A stretch of 64,000 nucleotides of DNA from Rhodomicrobium sp. (GTDB taxonomy: Bacteria > Pseudomonadota > Alphaproteobacteria > Rhizobiales > HXMU1428-3). The notes beneath the pieces are model-generated. The model was not told the DNA's origin and searched no databases. It was given only the letters and a program-made list of their open reading frames with translations. Below, piece by piece: positions 1 to 6,502 of this stretch. The translations under genes were made by a program, and so were the position numbers. The stretch is taken from contig BQJK01000005.1 of the NCBI GenBank assembly GCA_021604665.1, positions 1-64,000 on the forward strand, written 5' to 3'. Position 1 is the stretch's first letter, and the number at the start of each line of letters is the position of its first letter.

Positions 1-478
1 CAATCCATATCCGGTCCCTTTGGTGAGGGGCGCCAAAATGGGCAGCAGGTAGGCAATGCCACTCCGCATCATACCCGATCTTGGCCAGGCTTCCGAGTAC
101 CGTGCCCAACCCTCGATAAAGCAGCGCTGATACGTTTTCCAGGATGACATATTGCGGTCGTACCAAGCGAATGGCGCGGCGCACTTGCCACCATAAAGAT
201 GAACGTGATCCTTTAAGTCCTGCTCCTTTTCCTGCAAGGCTAATGTCCTGACAGGGAAATCCTGCAGTGATGACATCATACTCATGTAACTTATACTCCA
301 TGGTTTTTACGTCCTTAAATAACGGAACATCTGGCCAGTGCTTAGAAAGGGTTGCTTGACAAAAGGGATTGATTTCACAAAAAGCGACTGTTTCCATTCC
401 TGCCCGTTCAAGCCCTAGGCTAAAACCACCAATGCCCGCAAAGAGGTCTAGAACTTTTAATCTGTTATTGATTGTCAT
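1..478 (-). CDS. DNA (cytosine-5-)-methyltransferase, N-terminal part (cut by window edge)
   Basis: The reverse strand from 478 to base 1 reads 159 residues without a stop and leaves the window in frame. It shows the C5 methyltransferase motifs in order: SAM-binding DLFAGIGGF (residues 11-19), the catalytic GFPCQDIS loop with Cys76, ENV (114-116), and QRDRIWI (153-159) at the edge. These enzymes transfer a methyl group from SAM to cytosine C5 in a target sequence. The start is chosen because AGGG lies 8 bases upstream and the SAM motif follows at the usual distance. The target-recognition domain is outside the window, so specificity is unknown. It may be part of a restriction-modification system or a solitary plasmid methylase; no endonuclease is visible. 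Confidence 0.93.
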   Translation of the reverse strand, partial: MTINNRLKVLDLFAGIGGFSLGLERAGMETVAFCEINPFCQATLSKHWPDVPLFKDVKTMEYKLHEYDVITAGFPCQDISLAGKGAGLKGSRSSLWWQVRRAIRLVRPQYVILENVSALLYRGLGTVLGSLAKIGYDAEWHCLPAAHFGAPHQRDRIWI

Positions 479-587
479 TGGTTTTTCCCTCTGAACTGAG
501 GTTCTGTTTGTTTGAAAAACGACCTGATGTTTCTATTAGTATCAAGTAAAGGGAAGTGGCCGCCTCGCGGCGACCACCTGGAAGGAC

Positions 588-827
588 CTAAGGATTTGAA
601 TATTGCGATGTGTTATCGAAACGCCGGGCTTTGAGCCATGAAATCAGATCTGATTTGAGATAAAGCACGCGGGCGCGCTTACCATTGCCAGCCTTAATAA
701 ATGGCGGACCGCCGCCCTCAACCCGCATCCTTTCAAGGGTGCGATGGGAGAGTTGCAACAGATGGGCGGCATCTTTTGTGGTGAAGAATTCGTCATCAGC
801 AGACGGAGTCTTGGTGTGAATTGTCAT
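588..827 (-). CDS. Small helix-turn-helix DNA-binding protein (AlpA/excisionase-like)
   Basis: This 79-residue protein has a winged-helix excisionase-type core at residues 14-65: FFTTKDAAHLLQLSHRTLERM, a GGGPPFIK wing and a closing WLKARRF helix. Such proteins act as transcriptional activators or recombination directionality factors on integrative elements and phages. The frame is open further upstream, but the ATG at 827 is preferred because the family begins a few residues before the HTH and the extra N-terminus is low-complexity. It sits next to a methyltransferase gene on mobile DNA, which fits a role in element maintenance or excision. No integrase is visible, so that role is inference. 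Confidence 0.75.
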   Translation of the reverse strand: MTIHTKTPSADDEFFTTKDAAHLLQLSHRTLERMRVEGGGPPFIKAGNGKRARVLYLKSDLISWLKARRFDNTSQYSNP

Positions 828-1008
828 GAGATTTGTTCCAATTTTTGATTGTTTGCAGGATGGGGCCCAGGGCGGGCGCAGCTTGAAGGCAAAGACTTGG
901 ACGTCTTTTAAGCGCAATAAGAGTCTGATATGGACGGCGGGACTATCGAGGGGGAGGGGGTGAGATAGGTTGCAAGAACGCAACCTATCTCGTTTAGCAA
1001 TCTCAGGC

Positions 1009-1221
1009 TTAACTAAACACGATGTTAGCTTCAAACTGAGAGGTGATGCTGGCTGTTCTATTCCTGATATAGTCTATCGCGAATTGATCAGCTTTTAGTT
1101 TGCATTCACGTTTGAGTCGAAAATACTCATCTGTGAACTTAATCAGCCTGTCAAAATATGCCTCTCCAGACTGATCGTATTTGATGATTTCAAGAGCCAA
1201 AGAAAAAGGATTGATGTTCAT
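1009..1221 (-). CDS. Hypothetical 70-residue protein
   Basis: I do not recognise this protein. It is small, soluble-looking and helical, with several aromatic residues (EAYFDRLIKFTDEYFRLKREC) and no signal peptide or membrane segment. The ATG at 1221 is supported by a strong GGAGG seven bases upstream; an upstream GTG in the same frame overlaps that ribosome site and is less likely. A perfect 8-bp hairpin (1233-1255) lies just before the ribosome-binding site. It is transcribed toward the HTH gene at 588-827, with about 180 bases between them. Confidence 0.5.
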   Translation of the reverse strand: MNINPFSLALEIIKYDQSGEAYFDRLIKFTDEYFRLKRECKLKADQFAIDYIRNRTASITSQFEANIVFS

Positions 1222-1232
1222 CAGGTACGCCT

Positions 1233-1255
1233 CCACAAAAAGTTTAGTTTTGTGG
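1233..1255 (-). promoter_or_regulatory. Hairpin directly upstream of a ribosome-binding site
   Basis: CCACAAAA and TTTTGTGG form a perfect 8-bp stem with a 7-base loop. On the minus strand it ends just before the GGAGG of the 70-residue gene. It could influence translation or mRNA stability; no T-run follows, so it is not a classic terminator. The rest of 1256-1567 holds nothing I can assign. Confidence 0.35.
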
Positions 1256-1567
1256 CTCCTTGCTCTTTCTTCTATCTTGTCTCAGAACCATAAGGTCAGA
1301 ATCCACCGCTTTCGGGATAAATAATCGAGCCATTGATTAAGAAAGAATTAAGAGCATTCTTTATTAATACATGGTTAACAGGTTTTACGTCAACTCTAAA
1401 TTCCTGCAAATACTTGTATTTAAAGGATTTTTGGTCTATTGGACAATATATCTGCTGATCTAATGCGATTTATTACGCAATATTGCAGGTTAGAATCCCG
1501 CTATATTGGTTTAAGCGGCTTGCCGCTGGCGCAGACTTTGATGTTTCGTGACGCTAATGAAGGGGGA

Positions 1568-1936
1568 ATGAAGAATATGAAATCGATTGCATTGATACTG
1601 GCATTACTAATCTGGCAGGCGGCCCCTGCCTTGGCGTTAGACGTTACGGGAAAAGCGATCGTCGTGGACGGCGATACCATTGATATTGATCAAACAAGAA
1701 TCCGGCATACAGGAATTGATGCCCCTGAAGCGGGTCAGAAATGTAAGAAATTGAACGGCGGCATTCTTCATTCTTTTTATCAGCTTTTAAAATGGCAACC
1801 CAAAAAAGATGATCCAGATCCATTTACAAGTGCAATAAAAGAATTTGATTTGCGTAAGTTTGATATGTCAGTAGATATAACTGAAATAGCAAAGTTTGTA
1901 GAAAAGCATCCACCTATACTGCTTTCTCCAGAATAA
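1568..1936 (+). CDS. Exported thermonuclease-like protein, truncated or chimeric
   Basis: The first 23 residues are a signal peptide ending ALA. Residues 25-60 match the N-terminal half of the staphylococcal nuclease (SNase/TNase) fold: VVDGDTI, then RIR..GIDAPE and GQKC. These supply counterparts of catalytic Asp (36), Arg (44 or 46), Asp (51) and Glu (54). After residue 60 the similarity stops and a lysine- and aspartate-rich tail of about 60 residues follows that is unrelated to the nuclease, so the second catalytic Arg and half the barrel are missing. The ATG at 1568 follows GGGGG and begins the signal peptide; the open frame continues upstream without meaning. It is probably a broken nuclease gene joined to other DNA at a recombination point. 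Confidence 0.5.
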   Translation: MKNMKSIALILALLIWQAAPALALDVTGKAIVVDGDTIDIDQTRIRHTGIDAPEAGQKCKKLNGGILHSFYQLLKWQPKKDDPDPFTSAIKEFDLRKFDMSVDITEIAKFVEKHPPILLSPE

Positions 1937-2151
1937 AAAAATATCATTTAACAACATGTTGTTTAAATGTAGTAAAGAAACTGTTTTCCAAAGCCTGTCC
2001 CATGGCTCCCCCCACTAAAGGCAGAAGACGAAAACAGGCAGTTATGTATCTTGGTGGGTTTCAAATCCGAAAGTTAGCCTTCGTGTCAGGAAGAATTTAA
2101 TATACATCCACATAAGAAGTAGGATATTATAGGATAAATTCCTACCAAGAT

Positions 2152-2424
2152 ATGGATGATATGAAAATGGCAATGGTTAAAAAAAGCATTACGGTTACTG
2201 ACCAACAAGAGGCATGGATACAGTCTCAAATGGATACAGGGAATTATGGAACGGATAGTGAGCTTATTCGTGAAGCCTTGCGCGAAAAGCAAATACGTAT
2301 GGCTGAGATTGAAATCATCAGAGCAAAGCTGATTGAAGGTGAGAACAGCGGTTTTTCCGACTTGGCGCCTGAAAAAATTCTTGAAAAATCAAAACAACAA
2401 TTGAGAAAGAATGGCGAACTATAA
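2152..2424 (+). CDS. parD: ParD-family antitoxin
   Basis: This 90-residue protein has an N-terminal ribbon-helix-helix (KKSITVTDQQEAWIQSQM, about residues 10-28) followed by a charged helical C-terminus that in ParD proteins wraps the toxin. The motif TDSELIREALRE is characteristic of the CopG/ParD superfamily. The last 14 bases overlap the start of the ParE gene, the usual translational coupling of a type II toxin-antitoxin operon. ParD dimers normally repress their own promoter. The start could also be the Met at 2173, since neither has a strong ribosome site. Confidence 0.88.
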   Translation: MDDMKMAMVKKSITVTDQQEAWIQSQMDTGNYGTDSELIREALREKQIRMAEIEIIRAKLIEGENSGFSDLAPEKILEKSKQQLRKNGEL

Positions 2425-2698
2425 ACTTTCTCAAGCAGCTGAAAATGACCTTATCCGCATTCACCAAAGGGGTATAGAAACTCATGGTGAAGCAAAAGCC
2501 GATCAGTATTTTTTTGCCTTTATTAAACGCTTTGAACAGATCGCCATAGATCCTTTTTTATACCCCGCCGTTGATGACATCCGGGATGGCTATCGGCGCA
2601 GCGTTTGCGGCGTTGATAACATCTATTATCGCGTTGTTGTTGGCGGTGTTGAAATTGTGCGCGTATTAGGACGCCAAGACACAAAAACTTTGCCCTAA
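2411..2698 (+). CDS. parE: ParE-family toxin
   Basis: The 95-residue protein has the RelE/ParE superfamily pattern: an N-terminal strand YKLSQAAENDLIRI, a long helix pair, and a C-terminal core GYRRSVCGVDNIYYRVV...VEIVRVLGRQD. ParE toxins poison DNA gyrase in characterised members, and the pair stabilises plasmids and genomic islands by killing cells that lose it. Overlap with parD and the 95-residue length are typical. Its place near the edge of a plasmid-like element suggests a maintenance role. I cannot tell from sequence alone whether it targets gyrase. Confidence 0.88.
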   Translation: MANYKLSQAAENDLIRIHQRGIETHGEAKADQYFFAFIKRFEQIAIDPFLYPAVDDIRDGYRRSVCGVDNIYYRVVVGGVEIVRVLGRQDTKTLP

Positions 2699-2866
2699 AA
2701 CCACCCCTTTAATCAGGCCAATAGTCGCTGAAAATAATTCAATGAACATGGCCTATTGAAAGAAGCCCTATCATCCAGATGGGCTAACAATTCCCATGTC
2801 GACAAAGCTGAATTACGATTGGGCGGGCATGTGATTTTGCGGCATTGTGCATGAACCAAAACCAAA

Positions 2867-2919
2867 GAAGCGAGCAAAGATAATTAATAATGAAAATAAA
2901 AATACCCTTGGCTCGCTTC
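2867..2919. repeat. 9-bp inverted repeat with AT-rich spacer
   Basis: GAAGCGAGC at 2867-2875 is matched by GCTCGCTTC at 2911-2919, separated by 35 mostly A/T bases. It lies in the 364-base gap between parE and the next gene. It could be a protein-binding site or a cruciform; I see no gene in the gap. Confidence 0.4.
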
Positions 2920-2989
2920 GATAAAAATGCTCTCACAATCGCAAATGGCTGTAAATAAAAAGTCGCTCGATTTGCTTAAGCAATGAGCA

Positions 2990-3018
2990 TAAAAAAGCCG
3001 CCCCATTGTGGAGCGGCT
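2990..3018 (-). terminator. Rho-independent terminator of the 72-residue gene
   Basis: On the minus strand AGCCGCTCC pairs with GGGGCGGCT (one G-T pair, 5-base loop) and is followed by six T. It sits 45 bases after the stop codon at 3063. Confidence 0.85.
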
Positions 3019-3062
3019 AAGTTTTAGGACCTGTCAGCACTATCGATTGCCGCCTTGCGGAT

Positions 3063-3281
3063 TTAGGCAGCTGCTGATTTTTCCTTGGCCTCTTCGCGGC
3101 GTTTGGCATCTTCCTCATAATCGATAAGCACGAGTTTGGCGTCGAGCGGCAGGGCGGAGAGGACAATGTTATATCCTTTCTTACCTTTTCCATGCGCAAA
3201 GGCTGCGCCGACCTTGGTCCAGTATTTTTGTCTGCCTTCACCCGAGATGGTGTAGACATTGAAATCAGGTTTGTCTGACAT
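3063..3281 (-). CDS. Small conserved plasmid-type protein, function unknown
   Basis: The 72-residue protein begins MSDKPDFNVYTISGEGRQKYW, contains TKVGAAFAHGKGKKGYNIVLSALPLDAKLVLI and ends in a charged tail. From memory this belongs to a widespread small family on alphaproteobacterial plasmids and conjugative elements, often near relaxase genes, with no known activity. The start is fixed by AAAGGAAATGACGAT just before ATG and by the family N-terminus. A terminator follows at once, so it is probably a single-gene unit. The glycine- and aromatic-rich N-terminal half suggests a small beta fold, which is inference. Confidence 0.75.
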   Translation of the reverse strand: MSDKPDFNVYTISGEGRQKYWTKVGAAFAHGKGKKGYNIVLSALPLDAKLVLIDYEEDAKRREEAKEKSAAA

Positions 3282-3457
3282 ATCGTCATTTCCTTTCAAA
3301 AAAAACACATGACAGTGACAACAGCTCTCGCCAGGCAAAACCATGCCCGGTAGTAAAGGTTTGAATTTGAGAGATGTTGCTATCCGTAAGGATTTGACCA
3401 AGCTACCACATGGCCTGAGTAGCGGCGCGCTGGTTGCTCATAAGCTGGGCAATTAAT

Positions 3458-3658
3458 TTATCGGGACTCCGGCAACAGCGAGCCTGCCCTCAAGGGGCTA
3501 TTCACATTGTCATTGGCTGCCAAAAGACTGGTACTGACAAATTTCCCAACCGGCTGTGCGCCAGCCTGCCGTTCAAGCTCCGCTTTATCTTCTGGGCTGA
3601 GACGAATCGTTACCCAGACTGCAAGTTTTGAACTTTCATTTGAGTGGTTATTTGACAT
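3458..3658 (-). CDS. MobC-like/ribbon-helix-helix mobilization accessory protein, possibly truncated
   Basis: The 66-residue protein carries SSKLAVWVTIRLSPEDKAELERQAG followed by VGKFVSTSLLAANDN. This is the pattern of the N-terminal DNA-binding part of MobC-type relaxosome proteins and related RHH regulators. Full MobC proteins are usually longer, and the last 20 residues look unrelated, so the gene may be truncated. The ATG at 3658 is chosen because the RHH begins about 11 residues later. The relaxase on this element lies at 18-19 kb, about 14 kb away, so the two are not an operon here. Confidence 0.5.
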   Translation of the reverse strand: MSNNHSNESSKLAVWVTIRLSPEDKAELERQAGAQPVGKFVSTSLLAANDNVNSPLRAGSLLPESR

Positions 3659-3888
3659 CATGCAGGACATTATGCCCAAGCGAGAGACAAAAATGGGGGC
3701 ATGATGGGCGAAGTCGCCTAGTAACTTCACTCAATGTATTTAAGGCGATGAGCAGACCACTTAGTCAAAGTCGTGAAAATCGGACGCACACGTTGCGAGA
3801 ACACTATTCCGATACTCAAGAACTTCGGATAAAGATTTAAACTTAATCCCTGCCCCCCGCCATTTGCTATTTCCCTCGCAAATATCTC

Positions 3889-4068
3889 CTAAAGCCTTGA
3901 AAGATAAGAGGTTCTAAATCCCTTTTTTCTGCAATAGCTGAGGCGACGGGCGAAGGTAAGTTTTAGGGCCAAACGTTTATCTTCTAAATGTTCAAAACCC
4001 CATAGTTTCAAGGTGTTTGAGAGGAATCGGAACGCGAGTTCGCCCTGTTCTTCAAGCAGCGTCGGGGA
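3889..4068 (-). pseudogene. C-terminal remnant of a large serine recombinase
   Basis: The minus strand reads LLEEQGELAFRFLSNTLKLW, then EHLEDKRLALKLTFARRLSY, then CRKKGFRTS and a stop at 3889. This matches the last segment of the large serine site-specific recombinases (F.FL.N..KLW...LEDKR..LKLTFA.RL.Y.R..G.RT). No start codon or catalytic resolvase domain is present; upstream bases carry stops in this frame. It is a decayed fragment, perhaps of an earlier integration event. The remainder of the gap 3659-4320 contains no other gene I can support. Confidence 0.5.
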
Positions 4069-4323
4069 ACGGCATTTGTTTGTAGTTTCTCAGCATAATC
4101 AACATTTCTCTTTCGATATCTCGGCGCTGTGGCTTTTGCGTTGATCTCAAGCGGTTTTGAACAGCACCTTGAATCTGGTGACGACATCATTTGAAAAACC
4201 CAGGGTCTTATGACTGAGCCTGAGCCGTTGACTAACATAGACATTCATCAGGTGCGGTCGTTTTTCTGAGTCCCGGAAGACATTGAAGAGGCCTCATTCG
4301 GCCAGTCCCTTATTTAACAACGA

Positions 4324-4360
4324 TTGACAATTATACCCAAGGGGGGTATATACCCCATGA
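4324..4360 (+). promoter_or_regulatory. csoR promoter with overlapping CsoR-type operator
   Basis: TTGACA (4324-4329) and TATATA (4347-4352) are separated by 17 bases, an excellent sigma70 promoter. The spacer and -10 box hold TATACCC AA GGGGGGTATA and then TACCCC, the G/C-tract dyad known for CsoR/RcnR-family operators. Repressor bound here would block polymerase directly. AGGAG at 4373-4377 is the ribosome site for csoR. Confidence 0.8.
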
Positions 4361-4382
4361 GGTATGCGCAACAGGAGTTATC

Positions 4383-4658
4383 ATGCCAAAACACCCCTCC
4401 CATAAGACCCAAACGCCCCGGATCAACCGTGCTATTGGCCAGCTTGAAGCGATTAAACGCATGATCAACGAAGAAAAGTATTGCGTGGACATTATGACTC
4501 AGCTCCGTGCAGCTCGTAATGCCATCAAGACCGTAGAACTTGGTGTTTTAGAAACCCACATGGAGGCATGCATGGTCGATGCCTGTAGTGGTGATGATGA
4601 GAAGCTCGGAGCAGAGCGTATCAAGGAAATCATGCAATTACTTAAGAAATATGACTAG
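4383..4658 (+). CDS. csoR: CsoR-type copper-sensing transcriptional repressor
   Basis: The 91-residue all-helical protein belongs to the CsoR/RcnR/FrmR family (DUF156). The copper ligands are present with the exact CsoR spacing: Cys34, His59 and Cys63 in YCVDIMTQLRAA and ETHMEACM. In characterised members Cu(I) binding releases the tetramer from a G/C-tract operator, and such an operator lies in its own promoter. Start: AGGAG five bases before ATG. It heads the copper island and probably controls itself plus the genes that follow, including the permease and copA. FrmR-type formaldehyde sensors lack the third ligand, so copper is the best call. Confidence 0.92.
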   Translation: MPKHPSHKTQTPRINRAIGQLEAIKRMINEEKYCVDIMTQLRAARNAIKTVELGVLETHMEACMVDACSGDDEKLGAERIKEIMQLLKKYD

Positions 4659-4741
4659 GCGCTTGATGAAATACGATGCTGTAACATTGATGACCTTTTG
4701 GGGGTGGTGGCTCCAGCATGATGTAGGGAATTCCAGCCTGA

Positions 4742-4981
4742 ATTCGCCATCCGCAATATATCGGTTTTCTCGCCATATTGTTTGGGTTTTTGCTGCAAAC
4801 GCCCACCATAGTCACCGTCATTATGTTCGCGATATTGGTGGTGATGTATTGGCGGTTACCCATAAAAGAGGAACAGGATTCCCAAGCCTGATTTGGCAAA
4901 GCATGGAAGGGTTATAAGGCGAAAGTTCCGGCCTTCATTCCAAAATGGAACACCGCACCACGACTAACAAAGGAAACATAA
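4742..4981 (+). pseudogene. Broken isoprenylcysteine-methyltransferase-like membrane gene
   Basis: The frame starting after the TGA at 4739-4741 reads RHPQYIGFLAILFGFLL and a second membrane segment ending FAILVVMYWRLPIKEE. It then hits an in-frame TGA inside QA-stop-FGKAWKGY, and continues KAKVPAFIPKWN to a TAA at 4979-4981. RHPQYIGF and the FG.AW..Y...PAFIP ending are typical of the ICMT/PEMT-like methyltransferases (SAM-dependent, integral membrane) often found next to copper genes. The N-terminal half is missing and the internal stop breaks the rest. Restoring one codon would rejoin the C-terminal segment, so decay looks recent. Confidence 0.6.
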
Positions 4982-4983
4982 TC

Positions 4984-5124
4984 TTGGAACAGGTAAAAGA
5001 AAATCAAACTAGCGGGCAACCGACATCAGGTGGATGCTGCTGCAGCTCGAAAAAGCAGAAGAAAGTACCTGCCCAAGACGTAAAAAAGGAAACAAAATCT
5101 TCGTGCTGTATGCAGGAAAAATAA
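4984..5124 (+). CDS. 46-residue Cys-rich peptide, putative metal binder
   Basis: A TTG start at 4984, about nine bases after AAAGGA, opens a frame to TAA at 5122. The peptide begins LEQVKENQTSGQPTSGG, has a CCCSSKK cluster in the middle and ends SSCCMQEK. Five cysteines in 46 residues, in CCC and CC runs separated by a lysine-rich linker, suggest soft-metal binding. It sits between csoR and the permease/copA genes and starts right after the broken methyltransferase. I do not recognise a named family. A metallothionein-like buffer or copper chaperone is inference. The TTG start and small size make this a moderate call. Confidence 0.5.
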   Translation: MEQVKENQTSGQPTSGGCCCSSKKQKKVPAQDVKKETKSSCCMQEK

Positions 5125-5164
5125 GAGCATTAGACTGGCATACCTGCCGATTAAATATACTAAA

Positions 5165-6502
5165 ATGGAAAAAAGCATAGTGGAACATTCGCACGAGTCC
5201 AGATCATCGAATTACAAGAAAAATAGCCTGACATTATGGGGTGCTGTGTCTATGGGTACCGGGGTAATGATCGGCGCTGGTATTTTCGCGCTGACTGGTC
5301 AGGTAGCGGAACTGGCACGTGAATGGTTTCCACTAGCATTTTTGGTTGCGGCTATTGTTGCCGGTTTTAGCTCATATTCCTATGTGAAGATGTCCAACGC
5401 TTGGCCATCGGCAGGCGGTATCGCCATGTTTTTACAAAAGGCTTACGGCAAAGGCACAATGACCGGTGCCTGCGCTTTGCTGATGTTTTTTTCCATGGTT
5501 ATTAATGAAAGCCTCGTTGCCCGAACCTTCGGCACATATAGCTTGCAGCTTTTTGATGTCGGCAAGGATAGCTGGCTGGTTCCGACACTTGGTGTTGGGG
5601 TGTTGATCTTTGCATTTTTCATCAACATCTTAAGCAATAAATTCATTCAGACCTTTTCTTTCTTCATGGCCTTTATCAAGATCGGTGGCTTGGCGGTCCT
5701 TGCAACTGGTGGCCTATACGCATCCGGCTTTAATTTTGAAAGCGTATCGGTGATGCCCAAGGACACTACTTTTAGCGGATTTTTAGGTGCTGTGGCGCTT
5801 GGTATTCTTGCCTACAAAGGGTTTACCACCATCACCAATAGTGGTGGAGAAATTGAAAACCCGCATAAAAATGTCGGTAGGACGATCATTATCTCTCTTG
5901 GAATATGCGTCGTTTTATATTTGCTGGTATCACTGGCAGTGGGTGCCAATCTTTCGATTGAAGAAATCGTAAAGGCCAAGGATTACTCTTTGGCTGAGGC
6001 CTCCCGCCCAGCCTTCGGTGATTACGGCCTGTGGTTTACGGTCGGTTTTGCCATTATTGCCACGGTATCTGGAGTGATCGCCAGCGTATTTGCCGTATCG
6101 CGCATGTTGGCCATGATGACCGATATGAAACTGGTGCCGCATAGGCATTTCGGTATGCCCGGCAGCATTCAGAAACACACCCTGGTTTACACCATCGTTA
6201 TTGCCATGTTGCTCACTGTTTTGTTTGACCTCAGCCGCATTGCTTCGCTCGGCGCTATTTTTTATATCATCATGGATATTGCCATTCATTGGGGCGTGCT
6301 GCGTCATTTGCGTAAAGAGGTTAAAGCCAATGCCGCCATCCTCATCACCGCTATTGTGTTGGACGTCATCGTGTTGGGGGCGTTTCTCTGGGTAAAGGCC
6401 GAATCCGATATTCTGGTTATCTGGGTATCGCTCATAGGGCTAGTGCTGATCTTCGTCGGTGAAAGAATTTTTATTCATAAATACCAAAACGAGGAGAGTT
6501 AA
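5165..6502 (+). CDS. APC-family amino acid/polyamine permease
   Basis: This 445-residue protein has about 12 hydrophobic segments and the APC-superfamily start: a short cytosolic tail, then LWGAVSMGTGVMIGAGIFAL, the glycine-rich helix-1 break used for substrate binding. Later segments include the GFTTITNSGGEIENPHKNVGR loop, another APC hallmark. It is an inner membrane transporter; the substrate cannot be read from sequence. Its stop codon abuts the copA start, so the two are almost certainly one transcript under csoR. Similar permeases next to copper ATPases occur in other alphaproteobacteria, which hints at moving an amino acid or amine linked to metal stress. No strong ribosome site precedes the ATG. 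Confidence 0.88.
   Translation: MEKSIVEHSHESRSSNYKKNSLTLWGAVSMGTGVMIGAGIFALTGQVAELAREWFPLAFLVAAIVAGFSSYSYVKMSNAWPSAGGIAMFLQKAYGKGTMTGACALLMFFSMVINESLVARTFGTYSLQLFDVGKDSWLVPTLGVGVLIFAFFINILSNKFIQTFSFFMAFIKIGGLAVLATGGLYASGFNFESVSVMPKDTTFSGFLGAVALGILAYKGFTTITNSGGEIENPHKNVGRTIIISLGICVVLYLLVSLAVGANLSIEEIVKAKDYSLAEASRPAFGDYGLWFTVGFAIIATVSGVIASVFAVSRMLAMMTDMKLVPHRHFGMPGSIQKHTLVYTIVIAMLLTVLFDLSRIASLGAIFYIIMDIAIHWGVLRHLRKEVKANAAILITAIVLDVIVLGAFLWVKAESDILVIWVSLIGLVLIFVGERIFIHKYQNEES

Noticed and set aside
588..1034. 148-residue version of the HTH protein
   Set aside because: The extra 69 residues have no conserved pattern and would overlap the 70-residue gene; the ATG at 827 fits the family.
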